Assembly (NCBI RefSeq): GCF_014876185.1
Contig: NZ_JADALJ010000001.1
Location: 1,364,001 to 1,428,000 of the forward strand
DNA length: 64,000 bases
Direction: 5' to 3'
From: Rufibacter sp. LB8
GTDB lineage: Bacteria > Bacteroidota > Bacteroidia > Cytophagales > Hymenobacteraceae
Shown: positions 52,736 through 62,676 of the stretch, one piece after another
How the letters are laid out: every line of letters starts with the position of its first letter
How positions within the stretch are numbered: the first letter of the stretch is position 1
The notes under the pieces: generated by a model
Seen by the model: only the letters and a program-made list of their open reading frames with translations
Database searches by the model: none
What the model was told of the DNA's origin: nothing
Position numbers and translations under genes: made by a program

Positions 52736-53734
52736 ATGAGCAAATTAACCGCCGCGATCACCGGTGTGAGCGGATATGCCCCAGAGTATGTGATGACCAA
52801 CCATGAGTTGGAGACCATGGTAGAAACCAACCATGACTGGATTGTCAGCCGAACGGGCATTGAGGAAAGGCGCATTCTGAAAGGCGAAGACCAGGGAACG
52901 TCAGCCATTGCTATTCCTGCGGTGCTGGACCTGCTCAAAAAAACCAACACCAAGCCAGAGGAAGTAGAAATGCTGATCTGCGCCACCACCACCCCAGACT
53001 ACGTGTTTCCGGCTACGGCCAACATCATCACAGAAGCCACGGGCTGCGTAAACGCCTTCGGCTATGACCTGCAGGCTGCCTGCTCTGGTTTCCTGTTTGC
53101 GCTGGCCACGGGTGCGCAGTTCATAGAAACGGGCAAATACAAGAAAATCATCATTGTGGGCGCTGATAAAATGTCAGCAATTGTGGATTATACAGACCGC
53201 GCTACGTGCATCATCTTCGGGGACGGCGGCGGCGCCGTAATGCTGGAACCCAATACTGAAGGTTTAGGCGTGCAAGACAGTATCTTGAAATCTGACGGCA
53301 CGGGCGTTCAGTTCCTGCACATGAAAGCCGGCGGCAGCCGCAGACCCGCCACGCAGGAAACTTTGGACCGCCGCGAGCATTTTGCTTTCCAGGAAGGTCA
53401 GTCGGTGTTTAAGTTCGCGGTGAAAGGCATGGCCGATGTGGCCGCTGAGGTCATGGACCGCAACAACCTGCAGGCCGAAGACATTGCCTGGCTGGTGCCG
53501 CACCAAGCCAACAAACGCATTATTGACGCTACGGCCAACCGCATGGGTGTTGGCCCGGAGAAAGTGATGATCAACATCCAGAAATACGGCAACACCACCA
53601 GCGGCACCATTCCCTTGTGTTTGTGGGAGTATGAAAACCAGCTTAAAAAAGGAGACAACGTGATTCTAGCGGCCTTTGGCGGCGGCTTTACGTGGGGTTC
53701 CATTTACCTGAAATGGGCGTATGACCCAGCCTAG
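52736..53734 (+). CDS. fabH: 3-oxoacyl-ACP synthase III
   Basis: Starts fatty acid chains by joining acetyl-CoA (or a branched primer) to malonyl-ACP. A 332-residue enzyme with Cys 116 in [14 protein letters not shown], His in VPHQANKRI and Asn in [11 protein letters not shown], the full catalytic triad. The start [18 protein letters not shown] is typical. It ends the cluster with plsX and is followed by a terminator. Confidence 0.97.
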   Translation: MSKLTAAITGVSGYAPEYVMTNHELETMVETNHDWIVSRTGIEERRILKGEDQGTSAIAIPAVLDLLKKTNTKPEEVEMLICATTTPDYVFPATANIITEATGCVNAFGYDLQAACSGFLFALATGAQFIETGKYKKIIIVGADKMSAIVDYTDRATCIIFGDGGGAVMLEPNTEGLGVQDSILKSDGTGVQFLHMKAGGSRRPATQETLDRREHFAFQEGQSVFKFAVKGMADVAAEVMDRNNLQAEDIAWLVPHQANKRIIDATANRMGVGPEKVMINIQKYGNTTSGTIPLCLWEYENQLKKGDNVILAAFGGGFTWGSIYLKWAYDPA

Positions 53735-53770
53735 AAACCTGGCTTTTGGGCGTATTTTATGAAATAGATA

Positions 53771-53802
53771 AAAAAATTCGGCTATCTTTATCCGAATTTT
53801 TT
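53771..53802 (+). terminator. fabH-cluster terminator
   Basis: Arms AAAAAATTCGG and CCGAATTTTTT with a T run. Confidence 0.9.
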
Positions 53803-53858
53803 TATGTCAAAAAGGGAGAATCCCGGCAGGCATCTTAAACCGAAACGAACGACACATT

Positions 53859-54422
53859 ATGGCAACCACCGCTGATTTTCGCAACGGGCTTTGCATTGAA
53901 TTTAACGGCGACCTATGGATCATTACTGAGTTTCAGCACGTGAAACCAGGCAAGGGCCCAGCTTTCGTCCGGACCAAACTGAAAAACATCAAGACCGGTA
54001 AAGTGGTGGACAATACCTTTACCGCCGGCATAAAAGTGACCACCGCGCGGGTGGAGCAGCGCCTGCACCAGTACATCTTCAAAGATGACTACGGCTACAA
54101 CTTCATGAACATGGAGAATTTTGAGCAGGTGACCTTGCAGGAGAAAATGGTGCCGTTCGCAGATTTAATGAAAGAAGGCCAGGAAGTGACTATCTTGTTT
54201 CACGCCGAGACAGAGACACCACTCACGGCGGAACTTCCTACGTATGTAGAACTGACCATCACCTACACAGAACCAGGCATAAAAGGTGACACTGCCACCA
54301 ACGCCTCAAAACCAGCCACGGTTGAAACCGGTGCCACCATCTCGGTGCCGCTCTTCATTGGCCAAGACGAAAAAATAAAGGTAGACACGCGTACCTATAC
54401 TTACGCCGAACGAGTAAAATAG
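53859..54422 (+). CDS. efp: translation elongation factor P
   Basis: A 187-residue EF-P, which rescues ribosomes stalled at polyproline. KOW-like N-domain with the tip loop [19 protein letters not shown], where the family Lys (here in PGKGP) is at the position modified in other bacteria; OB domains follow, and the end [26 protein letters not shown] is typical. accB starts four bases after the stop, so efp-accB-accC is likely one operon. Confidence 0.97.
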   Translation: MATTADFRNGLCIEFNGDLWIITEFQHVKPGKGPAFVRTKLKNIKTGKVVDNTFTAGIKVTTARVEQRLHQYIFKDDYGYNFMNMENFEQVTLQEKMVPFADLMKEGQEVTILFHAETETPLTAELPTYVELTITYTEPGIKGDTATNASKPATVETGATISVPLFIGQDEKIKVDTRTYTYAERVK

Positions 54423-54426
54423 AACT

Positions 54427-54915
54427 ATGAAAGCTAAGGAAATCCAAGAACTGATTGATTTCATCGCGAAATCAGGCCTGAACAAAGTTGACATTGAGAC
54501 AGAGGAGTTCAAAATCTCTGTACAGCGCGAAGCAAGCCAAAAGGTGAAGTACTCTTCTTCGCCCATGCAAGCCGCACCCGCTGCCCCAGCAGCATTGCCA
54601 GTTGCAGCTCCGGCCCCGCAGGCCGCGCCTGCAGCCCCAACCGCCCCTGCTCCTCCGGCAGATGACAGCGCCAAATACATCACCATCAAAGCGCCTATGA
54701 TTGGTACATTGTACCGTTCGGCCAACCCAGAATCGCCGTCATTCGTGAACGTGGGCGACGAGGTGAAGAAAGGACAGGTCATCTGTATCATTGAAGCCAT
54801 GAAACTGTTCAACGAGATTGAATCTGAGGTTTCTGGCCGCATTGTGAAAGTACTGGTAGACAATTCTTCCCCGGTGGAATATGACCAGCCGCTTTTCTTG
54901 GTAGACCCAAGCTAG
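54427..54915 (+). CDS. accB: acetyl-CoA carboxylase biotin carboxyl carrier protein
   Basis: A 162-residue carrier of biotin for malonyl-CoA synthesis. N-terminal helix, Ala/Pro-rich linker (residues about 45-80), then the biotinyl domain with [18 protein letters not shown]; the biotinylated Lys is in EAMKL (AMKM in most). Partner of accC, 101 bases downstream. Linker composition varies in the family. Confidence 0.96.
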   Translation: MKAKEIQELIDFIAKSGLNKVDIETEEFKISVQREASQKVKYSSSPMQAAPAAPAALPVAAPAPQAAPAAPTAPAPPADDSAKYITIKAPMIGTLYRSANPESPSFVNVGDEVKKGQVICIIEAMKLFNEIESEVSGRIVKVLVDNSSPVEYDQPLFLVDPS

Positions 54916-54916
54916 A

Positions 54917-55010
54917 ACAATTGAAAATTATGAATTATGAATTATGAATGGGTACGCCTGTTCTAATTCTTCTAGTAATTCTTAATTCCTAATTCTTAAT
55001 TTTTAATTAA
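54917..55010. repeat. ATTATGAATT-type inverted repeat between accB and accC
   Basis: Tandem TTATGAATTATGAATTATGAA (54927-54947) faces the inverse TTCTTAATTCCTAATTCTTAA (54975-54995), forming a weak AT hairpin. Confidence 0.5.
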
Positions 55011-55016
55011 AAGAAA

Positions 55017-56360
55017 GTGTTCAAAAAAATACTAATTGCCAACCGTGGCGAAATTGCACTCCGCATCATCAGGACGTGCAAAGAGATGGGCATTAAGACG
55101 GTAGCCGTGTATTCTACCGCTGACAAAGAAAGTTTGCACGTGCGCTTCGCGGATGAGGCGGTGTGCATTGGGCCTGCGCCCAGCTCGCAGTCTTACCTGA
55201 ACATGCCCAACCTGATTGCTGCCGCGGAAATTACCAACGCAGACGCTATTCACCCGGGCTACGGGTTCCTGTCAGAAAACGCGGAATTCTCCAGAATCTG
55301 CGCTGAAAACGGAATCAAGTTCATTGGTGCCTCCCCGGAGATGATCAACTCCATGGGTGACAAGTCGTCGGCGAAGGAGTACATGAAAAAGGCCGGCGTG
55401 CCTACCATTCCGGGTTCTGAGGGACTTTTGTCTTCTGCCGAACAAGGAAAGAAACTGGCCGCTAAAATCAAATATCCGGTGATTATTAAAGCCACGGCAG
55501 GTGGTGGTGGGCGCGGAATGCGCATCATCAAATCTGCCGATGAGTTTGACAAAGCCTGGAATGATGCCCGCCAGGAAGCCAAGGCCGCCTTCGGGAATGA
55601 CGGTATGTATTTGGAGAAATTTGTGGAGGAACCCCGTCACATTGAAATCCAGATTGTAGGCGACCAGTACGGAAAAGTCTGTCACCTTTCTGAGCGTGAT
55701 TGCAGCATTCAGCGCCGTCACCAGAAACTGATTGAAGAAACACCTTCGCCGTTTATTGATGATGATCTGCGCGAGCGGATGGGTCAGGCGGCCATTGCCG
55801 GTGCCAGCGCCATCAACTATGAAGGTGTGGGTACCATCGAGTTTTTGGTTGACAAGCACAAAGACTTCTACTTCATGGAGATGAACACCCGTATTCAGGT
55901 GGAGCACCCCATCACTGAGGAAGTGGTAAACTATGACTTGATCAAGGAGCAGATTAAAGTAGCGGCTGGTATTCCTATCTCGGGCAAGAACTACTATCCG
56001 CAGATGCATGCCATTGAGTGCCGCATTAACGCCGAAGACCCAAAGAACGGTTTCCGTCCTAGCCCTGGTAAAATCAATGTCTTGCACATACCGGGCGGTC
56101 ACGGCGTGCGCGTAGACACCCACGTATATGCGGGCTACACCATTCCGGCCAACTATGACTCCATGATCGCCAAGTTGATTGTGAGCGCGCAGACCCGGGA
56201 GGAAGCCATTGTGAAGATGAAGCGTGCCTTAAGCGAATTCGTGATTGAGGGCATCAAAACCACCATTCCGTTCCACCTGGCTATGATGGAAGACGAAGGT
56301 TTCAAGTCCGGAAACTTCACCACCAGCTATTTGGACAGCTATGATTTCACGCAGTTTTAG
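55017..56360 (+). CDS. accC: acetyl-CoA carboxylase, biotin carboxylase subunit
   Basis: Carboxylates biotin on AccB with ATP and bicarbonate. A 447-residue ATP-grasp protein, with GTG start ([17 protein letters not shown]), ATP-grasp glycine-rich loop [41 protein letters not shown], and the biotin-site [15 protein letters not shown]. The N-terminal GTG fits the family start. A strong terminator follows the stop by 11 bases. Confidence 0.97.
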   Translation: MFKKILIANRGEIALRIIRTCKEMGIKTVAVYSTADKESLHVRFADEAVCIGPAPSSQSYLNMPNLIAAAEITNADAIHPGYGFLSENAEFSRICAENGIKFIGASPEMINSMGDKSSAKEYMKKAGVPTIPGSEGLLSSAEQGKKLAAKIKYPVIIKATAGGGGRGMRIIKSADEFDKAWNDARQEAKAAFGNDGMYLEKFVEEPRHIEIQIVGDQYGKVCHLSERDCSIQRRHQKLIEETPSPFIDDDLRERMGQAAIAGASAINYEGVGTIEFLVDKHKDFYFMEMNTRIQVEHPITEEVVNYDLIKEQIKVAAGIPISGKNYYPQMHAIECRINAEDPKNGFRPSPGKINVLHIPGGHGVRVDTHVYAGYTIPANYDSMIAKLIVSAQTREEAIVKMKRALSEFVIEGIKTTIPFHLAMMEDEGFKSGNFTTSYLDSYDFTQF

Positions 56361-56371
56361 ATTTTAGAACC

Positions 56372-56421
56372 TTATACAAACAGAAAGAGCAGCCCAAAGG
56401 CTGCTCTTTCTGTTTGTATAA
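56372..56421 (+). terminator. accC terminator
   Basis: Long hairpin with 23-base arms (TTATACAAACAGAAAGAGCA...; inverse ...TGCTCTTTCTGTTTGTATAA). Confidence 0.93.
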
Positions 56422-56423
56422 GA

Positions 56424-56469
56424 CTTCCGTTTTTGGCTTCATTTATGGAATTGAGCCCAAAAACCGCAA
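56424..56469. repeat. dispersed palindrome, copy 22
   Basis: CTTCCGTTTTTGGCTTCATTT / GAATTGAGCCCAAAAACCG; moderately divergent. Confidence 0.75.
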
Positions 56470-56480
56470 TTGGATGGATA

Positions 56481-56557
56481 GACGCTAATTATTGCGTCTC
56501 TTACTCTTTAGAATAGCTGTTTAGCAATGCGTGGAAGACGCAAGGTATTGCGTCTCT
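56481..56557. repeat. tandem GACGC...GCGTC hairpin units
   Basis: GACGCTAATTATTGCGTCTC (56481) and GACGCAAGGTATTGCGTCTC (56537), two 20-base units 56 bp apart. The second overlaps the stop of the DUF3109 gene. A GAGACGCAA-type repeat of this group is familiar from Bacteroidota genomes. Confidence 0.55.
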
Positions 56558-57134
56558 ACACTTTGGCGCTGCTTTCTGCGGTCACCATTTCATCCAATTC
56601 CTGGAACCAAGCCTCGCCGTAGCGTCTGATTAACGGTTCGCGCAGGAATTTGTAGACCGGCACGCCCAACTCCAGCCCGAAAGAACAGGCTGGGTTGCAG
56701 ATTTCCCAGCGGTCATAGTTCAGTGCTTCAAACCCGTCATATTTGGTAATTCTGATGGGGTACAAGTGGCAGGAGATGGGTTTTTTCCAGGAGATTTTTC
56801 CGTCTAGGTACGCGGCTTCAATGGCACACTTCAACGTCAGGTTTTCGTCATAGATGGCGTAGGCGCACTCGCGGTTGCCAATGGTGGTGGTGCTGAAATC
56901 GCCGGAGAATTCCTCCACGTACAGACCTTGGGTTTCCACGGCGGCCACGCCTTCCGGGGACATGTAGGGTTTTACATGATCATACACCTCCTCAAGAATA
57001 GCCAGTTCTTCTTGCTCCAGGGGTGCGCCCAAGTCGCCTTCCACGCAGCAGGCGCCTTTGCATTTGTCAAGGTTACAGACAAAAAATTTATCTTTGAGAT
57101 CGTCTGAAAGGACGGTGTTTTGCAGGACTATCAT
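56556..57134 (-). CDS. DUF3109 cysteine-cluster protein
   Basis: A 192-residue protein of DUF3109. The N-terminal cluster [17 protein letters not shown] and later Cys in [21 protein letters not shown] and EICNPAC suggest a metal or Fe-S site as in YkgJ-like proteins. Function is unknown, although such proteins are widespread in this phylum. Single gene; its TAG stop lies in the GACGC repeat unit. Confidence 0.88.
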   Translation of the reverse strand: MIVLQNTVLSDDLKDKFFVCNLDKCKGACCVEGDLGAPLEQEELAILEEVYDHVKPYMSPEGVAAVETQGLYVEEFSGDFSTTTIGNRECAYAIYDENLTLKCAIEAAYLDGKISWKKPISCHLYPIRITKYDGFEALNYDRWEICNPACSFGLELGVPVYKFLREPLIRRYGEAWFQELDEMVTAESSAKV

Positions 57135-57215
57135 CTAATGGGAATTTCAAACAAGAAGACAAAAGTACCGCTATTTAAGTTCGGGCGCAAAACCTCAGGA
57201 AATACGTAGGGGCAT

Positions 57216-57257
57216 GCCGTTTTGGGGCTCGTTTCTGGAAATGAGCCCCAAAACCGC
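57216..57257. repeat. dispersed palindrome, copy 23
   Basis: GCCGTTTTGGGGCTCGTTT / AAATGAGCCCCAAAACCGC; borders the TAG stop of the next gene. Confidence 0.88.
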
Positions 57258-57655
57258 TAATCCTGCATTACCCAGGCCAGGGCGTCTTCTTCATTGTCAA
57301 AATAATGGGTGTCAAAAGCAATGTCCATGCCGCCCTTCTGCACTATATTCTCCACGGCCATTTTGTTGAAAATATCTGTGGACAGAATCACGGCCATGCG
57401 CTTCACGCCGCCGGCCTCAGAAAACCGGGGCACCCATTCCTGCGCGGTCCATTCCTGGTCAGCGGGCCTGATGGCCTTGGCGTGGGTGTTGTCGGCTAGC
57501 CAGCGGGTCACCGGTTTTACTTTGATTAGGTTGAGGTAAACGCCCAGAATCTCGCGGTATTCCTCGCTGTTCACAAAACCCTTCCACCGGGTCTGCACTA
57601 GTTGCCTCGCGGGGTCATAGCTAATGGTGATGTGGGCGTTCTTGAAATATTCCAT
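57257..57655 (-). CDS. SpoIIAA/STAS-like small protein, unknown
   Basis: A 132-residue protein. ATG at 57655 gives MEYFKNAHITISYDPARQLVQTRWKG, the usual start of this group; a longer frame upstream has no family sequence. Its pattern of strands then RWLADNTHAKAIRPADQEW, RMAVILSTDIF and FDTHYFDNEEDALAWV resembles STAS/SpoIIAA-like proteins found in this phylum, often with a sensory role. No partner kinase is adjacent. The TAG stop is at the edge of palindrome copy 23. Confidence 0.7.
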   Translation of the reverse strand: MEYFKNAHITISYDPARQLVQTRWKGFVNSEEYREILGVYLNLIKVKPVTRWLADNTHAKAIRPADQEWTAQEWVPRFSEAGGVKRMAVILSTDIFNKMAVENIVQKGGMDIAFDTHYFDNEEDALAWVMQD

Positions 57656-57900
57656 GGTGTTCTGGTCTGTCTGAAGGTCTGTGTTGGCAGCTTTGTCAGG
57701 GCTGTGGAGCGACCAAAAAAAATGGGAGAAGCCTGCTCCGTTGGTGCAACTGGCCGAATCATATTCTTGATTCTGAGGCCACCGCAGATGGTTGTATGCC
57801 CAAATTGGGCAAATTTGGCCTCGTTTCAAAGGAGCCAACTACCTTTTACAAGATTTTTAAAAACTGCTCGCCATCAATTGAAGGATTTTCAACGGAAGAT

Positions 57901-57946
57901 TTTCCGTTTTCGGCCTCATTTCCAGAAATGAGCCCCAAAACGGAAA
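57901..57946. repeat. dispersed palindrome, copy 24
   Basis: TTTCCGTTTTCGGCCTCATTT / AAATGAGCCCCAAAACGGAAA; two mismatches. Confidence 0.88.
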
Positions 57947-58040
57947 GCCCTACAAATACCTCTTCAGACCACACACGAAAGGATGGAATCGGCCTGCGCG
58001 CCTGTCAAAAATTGGCGCTCCTACTTGCCACTTAATTGCG

Positions 58041-58048
58041 TAATTTTG
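58041..58048 (+). promoter_or_regulatory. Bacteroidota -7 box for helicase gene
   Basis: TAATTTTG, 35 bases before the ATG at 58083. Confidence 0.6.
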
Positions 58049-58082
58049 TGTTCCTCTCCAGATAGCAAGAACATACAGATTG

Positions 58083-60320
58083 ATGGATTATCTTAAACTC
58101 CTGAATGACTCACAGCGCGCTGCTGTTTTAAATACTGAAGGCCCGTGTATGATTATTGCCGGGGCGGGTTCCGGCAAAACCAGAGTGCTCACCTACCGCA
58201 TTGCGCATTTGCTGCAGAAGGGCGTGGACCCGTTCAATATTCTCTCGCTCACCTTTACCAACCGGGCCGCCAAAGAAATGCGGACGCGTATTGAAAAAGT
58301 GGTGGGCCCTGAGGCCAAAAACCTTTGGATGGGTACGTTTCACTCGGTTTTCTCGCGCATCCTGCGGGCCGAGGCCCAGAAAATCGGTTATCCCAGCCAC
58401 TTCACCATCTATGATTCTGACGACTCCAAAACGTTGATCCGGAACATTGTGAAGGAGATGAACCTGGACGACAAACTCTACAAAGCCAACATGGTCTTGG
58501 GACGAATTTCGGCGGCGAAGAATAAGTTGATTTCCGTGGCCCAATACCTGCGCGACCCCGCTATTCAAGCCGATGATGAGGCCGCGTTAAGACCCAAGAT
58601 TGGGCAGATTTTCAAGACCTATGCGGAGCGCTGCTTTAGGGCCGGCGCCATGGACTTTGACGATTTATTGTTTAACACCAACGTCTTGTTCCGCGACCAT
58701 GTGGACGTGTTGAACAAATACCAGCACATCTTCAAGTACGTGATGGTAGATGAGTACCAAGATACCAACTACAGCCAATACCTGATTACCCGCAAACTGG
58801 CCGCCAAAGACCGGAACATTTGTGTGGTGGGCGATGACGCGCAAAGTATCTACGCCTTCCGCGGCGCGGATATTACCAATATCTTGAACTTTGAGAAAGA
58901 CTACCCAGAGTTGGAAGTCTTTAAACTGGAGCAGAACTACCGCAGCACCCAGCACATTGTAAAGGCGGCGAACAGTGTTATCAAAAACAACAAAGCCCAG
59001 TTGCGCAAAGATGTTTTCTCTGAAAACGAGGAAGGCAATTTGGTGGATGTGATTAAGGCCAGTTCAGACAACGAGGAAGGCAAACTGGTGGCGCACGCCA
59101 TCTTTGAGGAGAAGATGAACCACCATTTGTCGTATGAAGATTTTGCGATTCTCTACCGCACCAACGCCCAAAGCCGGGCCATGGAAGAAGCGCTTCGGAA
59201 GATGAACATCAAGTACCGGATTGTGGGCGGCCTGTCTTTCTACCAGCGCAAGGAAATCAAGGATTTAATCTCTTACCTGCGCCTGGCCATCAACCACAAT
59301 GACGAACAGGCGCTGCGCCGCGTGATCAATTATCCCAAGCGCGGCATCGGTGACACCACCATAGAAAAACTGATTGTGGCCGCCAACGAGACCGACCACA
59401 GCCTTTGGGAAGTGACCAGCAACGCCAATTTGTTGTTGGGCGGCAGAGCAGGTCAGGCCATTCAGGACTTCGCCACTAAGATCAAGAGCTTCGCAGTGAT
59501 GGCGGAGCAGAAAGACGCGTTTGAGGCCGCTACGTACATTGCCAAACATTCTGGCTTGGTAGATGATTTATACTCCGATAAATCGGTGGAAGGCTTAGCG
59601 CGCTACGAGAACATTCAGGAATTGCTGAATGCCATCAAGGAGTTTGTGGATGACCCGGAGAAGGAAGATCAATCGTTGGCCTCGTTCCTGCAGGATATTG
59701 CGCTGCTCACCGACGCGGACACCAAGAAAGAAGACGAAGGCGAGTACGTGACCATGATGACCATTCACTCGGCCAAAGGTCTGGAGTTCCGGAACGTGTT
59801 CATTGTGGGCATGGAAGAAAATCTGTTCCCCAGCCAGATGATGATCACCTCGCGCGCAGATTTGGAGGAAGAACGCCGTTTGTTCTACGTGGCCATCACC
59901 CGCGCCGAGAAAAAACTGACCCTCTCCTACGCCACCAGCCGCTACCAGTGGGGTAACCTGAGAGCCGCCGAGAAAAGCCGGTTCATTGACGAGATTGACC
60001 CCACCTACCTAAACTTTAAGTTCGGGGAGGAACGCGGTCCGGTTGAGAAAATCTTGCAGCGTAAAACGCCGGTAAGCAATTTAATCACGCCGCCCCGGAA
60101 ACCCACGGTGGCCCCAAATTACACGCCCCCCACTGACTTCACCCCCAGCGACACGTCTAACCTACAGGCGGGCATGCGCGTAGAGCATCCTAAGTTCGGG
60201 TTTGGCACTGTGGCCAAGATGGACACCCAGGGCAACTCCACCAAGGCCATCATCAACTTTGAGGGCGTGGGCGAGAAAACCCTGCTCCTGAGCTTCGCTA
60301 AGTTGCGCATACATGCGTAA
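58083..60320 (+). CDS. UvrD/PcrA-type DNA helicase
   Basis: A 745-residue superfamily 1 helicase that unwinds DNA 3'-5' in repair and rolling-circle replication. Q motif and Walker A GPCMIIAGAGSGKTRVLTYR, Walker B VDEYQDTN, motif III GDDAQSIYAFRGAD, motif IV EQNYRSTQHI, and VAITRAEKKLTLSYA (motif VI). The C-terminus (GMRVEHPKFGFGTVAKMDTQ) is the tudor-like RNA-polymerase-binding end of PcrA. ATG at 58083 follows a TTG in frame one codon earlier. The palindrome-type inverted repeats follow the stop. Confidence 0.95.
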   Translation: MDYLKLLNDSQRAAVLNTEGPCMIIAGAGSGKTRVLTYRIAHLLQKGVDPFNILSLTFTNRAAKEMRTRIEKVVGPEAKNLWMGTFHSVFSRILRAEAQKIGYPSHFTIYDSDDSKTLIRNIVKEMNLDDKLYKANMVLGRISAAKNKLISVAQYLRDPAIQADDEAALRPKIGQIFKTYAERCFRAGAMDFDDLLFNTNVLFRDHVDVLNKYQHIFKYVMVDEYQDTNYSQYLITRKLAAKDRNICVVGDDAQSIYAFRGADITNILNFEKDYPELEVFKLEQNYRSTQHIVKAANSVIKNNKAQLRKDVFSENEEGNLVDVIKASSDNEEGKLVAHAIFEEKMNHHLSYEDFAILYRTNAQSRAMEEALRKMNIKYRIVGGLSFYQRKEIKDLISYLRLAINHNDEQALRRVINYPKRGIGDTTIEKLIVAANETDHSLWEVTSNANLLLGGRAGQAIQDFATKIKSFAVMAEQKDAFEAATYIAKHSGLVDDLYSDKSVEGLARYENIQELLNAIKEFVDDPEKEDQSLASFLQDIALLTDADTKKEDEGEYVTMMTIHSAKGLEFRNVFIVGMEENLFPSQMMITSRADLEEERRLFYVAITRAEKKLTLSYATSRYQWGNLRAAEKSRFIDEIDPTYLNFKFGEERGPVEKILQRKTPVSNLITPPRKPTVAPNYTPPTDFTPSDTSNLQAGMRVEHPKFGFGTVAKMDTQGNSTKAIINFEGVGEKTLLLSFAKLRIHA

Positions 60321-60321
60321 C

Positions 60322-60461
60322 TGGTAGCAAGTATCAGGTATCAGGTAGCAAGTTGGGCGTCCTTTCATTATAATTTTTCCTGTTTTTGGCTTCATTTCTT
60401 AAAACGAAGCCAAAAACAGGAAATCTTTTATCATGATACTTGCTGCCCAATACCTGATACG
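60322..60461. repeat. ATACTTGCTACC-type inverted repeat enclosing a palindrome copy
   Basis: TGGTAGCAAGTATCAGGTATC (60322-60342) faces ATGATACTTGCTGCCCAATACC (60433-60454). The core dispersed palindrome lies between the arms, making a nested repeat. Confidence 0.55.
60376..60423. repeat. dispersed palindrome, copy 25
   Basis: Outer stem TTTCCTGTTTTTGGCTTC pairs with GAAGCCAAAAACAGGAAA, a distinct, fully paired stem. Confidence 0.92.
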
Positions 60462-60474
60462 CCTAAAAATTTCC

Positions 60475-60482
60475 TAATTTTG
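60475..60482 (+). promoter_or_regulatory. Bacteroidota -7 box for DUF4290-murA
   Basis: TAATTTTG, 24 bases before the ATG of the DUF4290 gene. Confidence 0.6.
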
Positions 60483-60505
60483 ACTTTGCATCTCATCCTA
60501 CAATC

Positions 60506-61171
60506 ATGGTAGCCAGTTCTACATTTAAACAAGAGCTTTTGCTTAGGGAGTACGGCCGTAACGTACAGAACATTGTACAGTACATTCTCACCGTGGAAGA
60601 CCGTACCAAGCGCACCCAACTGGCGCAGCTGCTGGTGAACCTCATGGGCCGCCTCAACCCCAACGTGAAAGACATACAAGATGCCCAGCAAACGCTCTGG
60701 AACCACTTGTACGTAATGGCCGACGGTCAGCTGGACGTGGATGCGCCGTTCCAGCTCAGCGCCATGGACTACCTCAATGACAAGCCGCAACGCGTGGACT
60801 ACCCAACGCAAACTCCACGGTTCATGCACTATGGCACCAACCTGGAACGCCTCATTGACAAAGCCAAACAGATCAATGACCCCCAGGAAAAAGAAGCCGC
60901 TATTATCTCCATCGGGAAGTTGATGAAAGTCTTGTACCGCACTTACAACAAAGACAGCGTGACAGACCAGGTAATTCTGGAAAACCTGCGCGATCTTTCT
61001 AAAGGCGAACTGGACCTTGATGCCGCTTTACTGGAAAAAGGAAACCTGTTTGAGAGCGTGATTAAAACACCGCAAGGGCCTGGCAACAACTACCAGAACA
61101 ACCAGAAGAACAATAACAACAAGGGTTCTCAGAACAAGAATCAAAACAACCGTAACTACAAGAACAAGTAA
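60506..61171 (+). CDS. DUF4290 protein
   Basis: A 221-residue protein of the Bacteroidota-specific DUF4290. Conserved start LLLREYGRNVQNIVQYI and LVNLMGRLNPN, WNHLYVMADGQLDVDAPF, ending in an Asn/Lys/Gln-rich tail (residues about 190-221: NNYQNNQKNNNNKGSQ) that looks unstructured. It sits six bases before murA and almost surely shares its transcript; a role in cell-wall or growth control is inferred only from that. Confidence 0.9.
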   Translation: MVASSTFKQELLLREYGRNVQNIVQYILTVEDRTKRTQLAQLLVNLMGRLNPNVKDIQDAQQTLWNHLYVMADGQLDVDAPFQLSAMDYLNDKPQRVDYPTQTPRFMHYGTNLERLIDKAKQINDPQEKEAAIISIGKLMKVLYRTYNKDSVTDQVILENLRDLSKGELDLDAALLEKGNLFESVIKTPQGPGNNYQNNQKNNNNKGSQNKNQNNRNYKNK

Positions 61172-61177
61172 GAACGC

Positions 61178-62482
61178 ATGGCGTCTTTTGAAGTAATAGG
61201 TGGTCGTCCCCTGAAAGGCGAAATTACCCCGCAGGGGGCCAAAAACGAAGCATTGCAGATTCTGTGCGCCGTACTTTTAACGCCGGAACCGGTCATTATC
61301 TCCAATGTGCCCAACATTCGGGATGTCAACAAACTGATTGAGTTGCTACGTGACATGGGCGTTTCTGTAGAACAGACTGCGCCAGACACGTACATTTTCA
61401 AAGCCGAAAACGTCAATCTGGATTACCTCACTACCCAGCCGTTTATTGAGCAGGCCCGCGCCATCAGAGGCTCAGTTATGATTCTTGGACCATTATTGGC
61501 CCGCTTCGGGATGGCCAAGTTGCCTAAGCCAGGCGGCGACAAAATTGGCCGTCGCAGGCTAGACACGCACTTTATTGGGTTTGAGAAACTGGGCGCCAAG
61601 TTCACCTATGACTCCAATGACGCATTCTACCACCTGGAAGGCAAAAACCTGAAAGGCACCTACATGCTGCTGGACGAAGCCTCGGTGACCGGAACCGCCA
61701 ACATTGCCATGGCCGCCGTGCTGGCCGAAGGGATCACCACTATTTACAACGCCGCCTGTGAGCCGTATCTGCAACAGCTTTGCAAGATGCTGGTGCGCAT
61801 GGGCGCGAAGATCAGCGGCATTGGCTCAAACCTGCTCATCATTGAAGGCGTGGAAAGCCTGGGCGGCACCGAGCACCGCATGTTACCAGATATGATTGAG
61901 ATTGGCTCTTTCATTGGTTTGGCAGGCATGACGGGTTCAGAAATCACCATCAAAAACGCCCAGATCATGGAGTTGGGCTTGATCCCAGACACGTTCCGGA
62001 GATTGGGCATTAAAATGGAATTCCGGGGCGATGACATCTATATTCCGGCCCAGGATTCTTACGAGATTGACACCTACATTGACGGCAGCATCTTGACCGT
62101 TTCTGACCACACCTGGCCCGGTTTTACCCCAGATTTGCTCAGCATTGCATTAGTTGTAGCTACGCAAGCCAAGGGAACGGTGCTCATTCACCAGAAGATG
62201 TTTGAGAGCCGCCTGTTCTTCGTGGACAAACTCATAGACATGGGCGCCCAGATTATCCTTTGTGACCCGCATCGCGCCACCGTGATTGGCCAGAACAAAC
62301 AAGTACCGTTGCGGGGCATCTCCATGACTTCCCCAGATATCAGAGCTGGTCAGGCTTTGCTGATTGCTGCCCTTTCTGCGGAAGGCCGCAGCGTGATCCA
62401 CAACATTGAGCAGATTGACCGCGGGTACCAAAACATTGACGGCCGTTTGAACGCCTTGGGCGCGCAGATTACCAGAATCTAG
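61178..62482 (+). CDS. murA: UDP-N-acetylglucosamine 1-carboxyvinyltransferase, Asp form
   Basis: First committed step of peptidoglycan synthesis: adds enolpyruvate from PEP to UDP-GlcNAc. A 434-residue enzyme with the two-lobed EPSP-synthase-like fold, NEALQILCAVLL at the start. The active loop reads LPKPGGDKIGRRRLDTH: the residue at the usual fosfomycin-binding Cys is Asp 121 (codon 61538-61540). Such Asp forms are active but not inactivated by fosfomycin in known cases. A terminator follows the stop by 25 bases. Confidence 0.95.
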   Translation: MASFEVIGGRPLKGEITPQGAKNEALQILCAVLLTPEPVIISNVPNIRDVNKLIELLRDMGVSVEQTAPDTYIFKAENVNLDYLTTQPFIEQARAIRGSVMILGPLLARFGMAKLPKPGGDKIGRRRLDTHFIGFEKLGAKFTYDSNDAFYHLEGKNLKGTYMLLDEASVTGTANIAMAAVLAEGITTIYNAACEPYLQQLCKMLVRMGAKISGIGSNLLIIEGVESLGGTEHRMLPDMIEIGSFIGLAGMTGSEITIKNAQIMELGLIPDTFRRLGIKMEFRGDDIYIPAQDSYEIDTYIDGSILTVSDHTWPGFTPDLLSIALVVATQAKGTVLIHQKMFESRLFFVDKLIDMGAQIILCDPHRATVIGQNKQVPLRGISMTSPDIRAGQALLIAALSAEGRSVIHNIEQIDRGYQNIDGRLNALGAQITRI

Positions 62483-62506
62483 AAATTTTCTGAAAATCTT
62501 TTATTG

Positions 62507-62538
62507 AAAGAGGAAGCTCCCAAAAGTGCTTCCTCTTT
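62507..62538 (+). terminator. murA terminator
   Basis: Arms AAAGAGGAAGC and GCTTCCTCTTT followed by Ts. Confidence 0.9.
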
Positions 62539-62676
62539 TTGTTTTCCCACTTTTCTTATTTCCGGCTTCTAAATTTAATCTCTTAAAAATAGGCTGCAAA
62601 CGAACCTTCGTGCTGTTTTATTATCTGGTTTTCAAGGGTTACCATTGGTGGTTGCTGGCATTAAGGCTAAAACCAT

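Noticed and set aside
53737-53766. Possible additional palindrome copy after fabH
   Set aside because: Only a weak half (CTTTTGGGCGTATTTTATGAAAT) is present and no paired arm; not counted.
57656-57838. N-terminal extension of the STAS-like protein
   Set aside because: Extra residues are not family-like, and the ATG at 57655 gives the conserved start.
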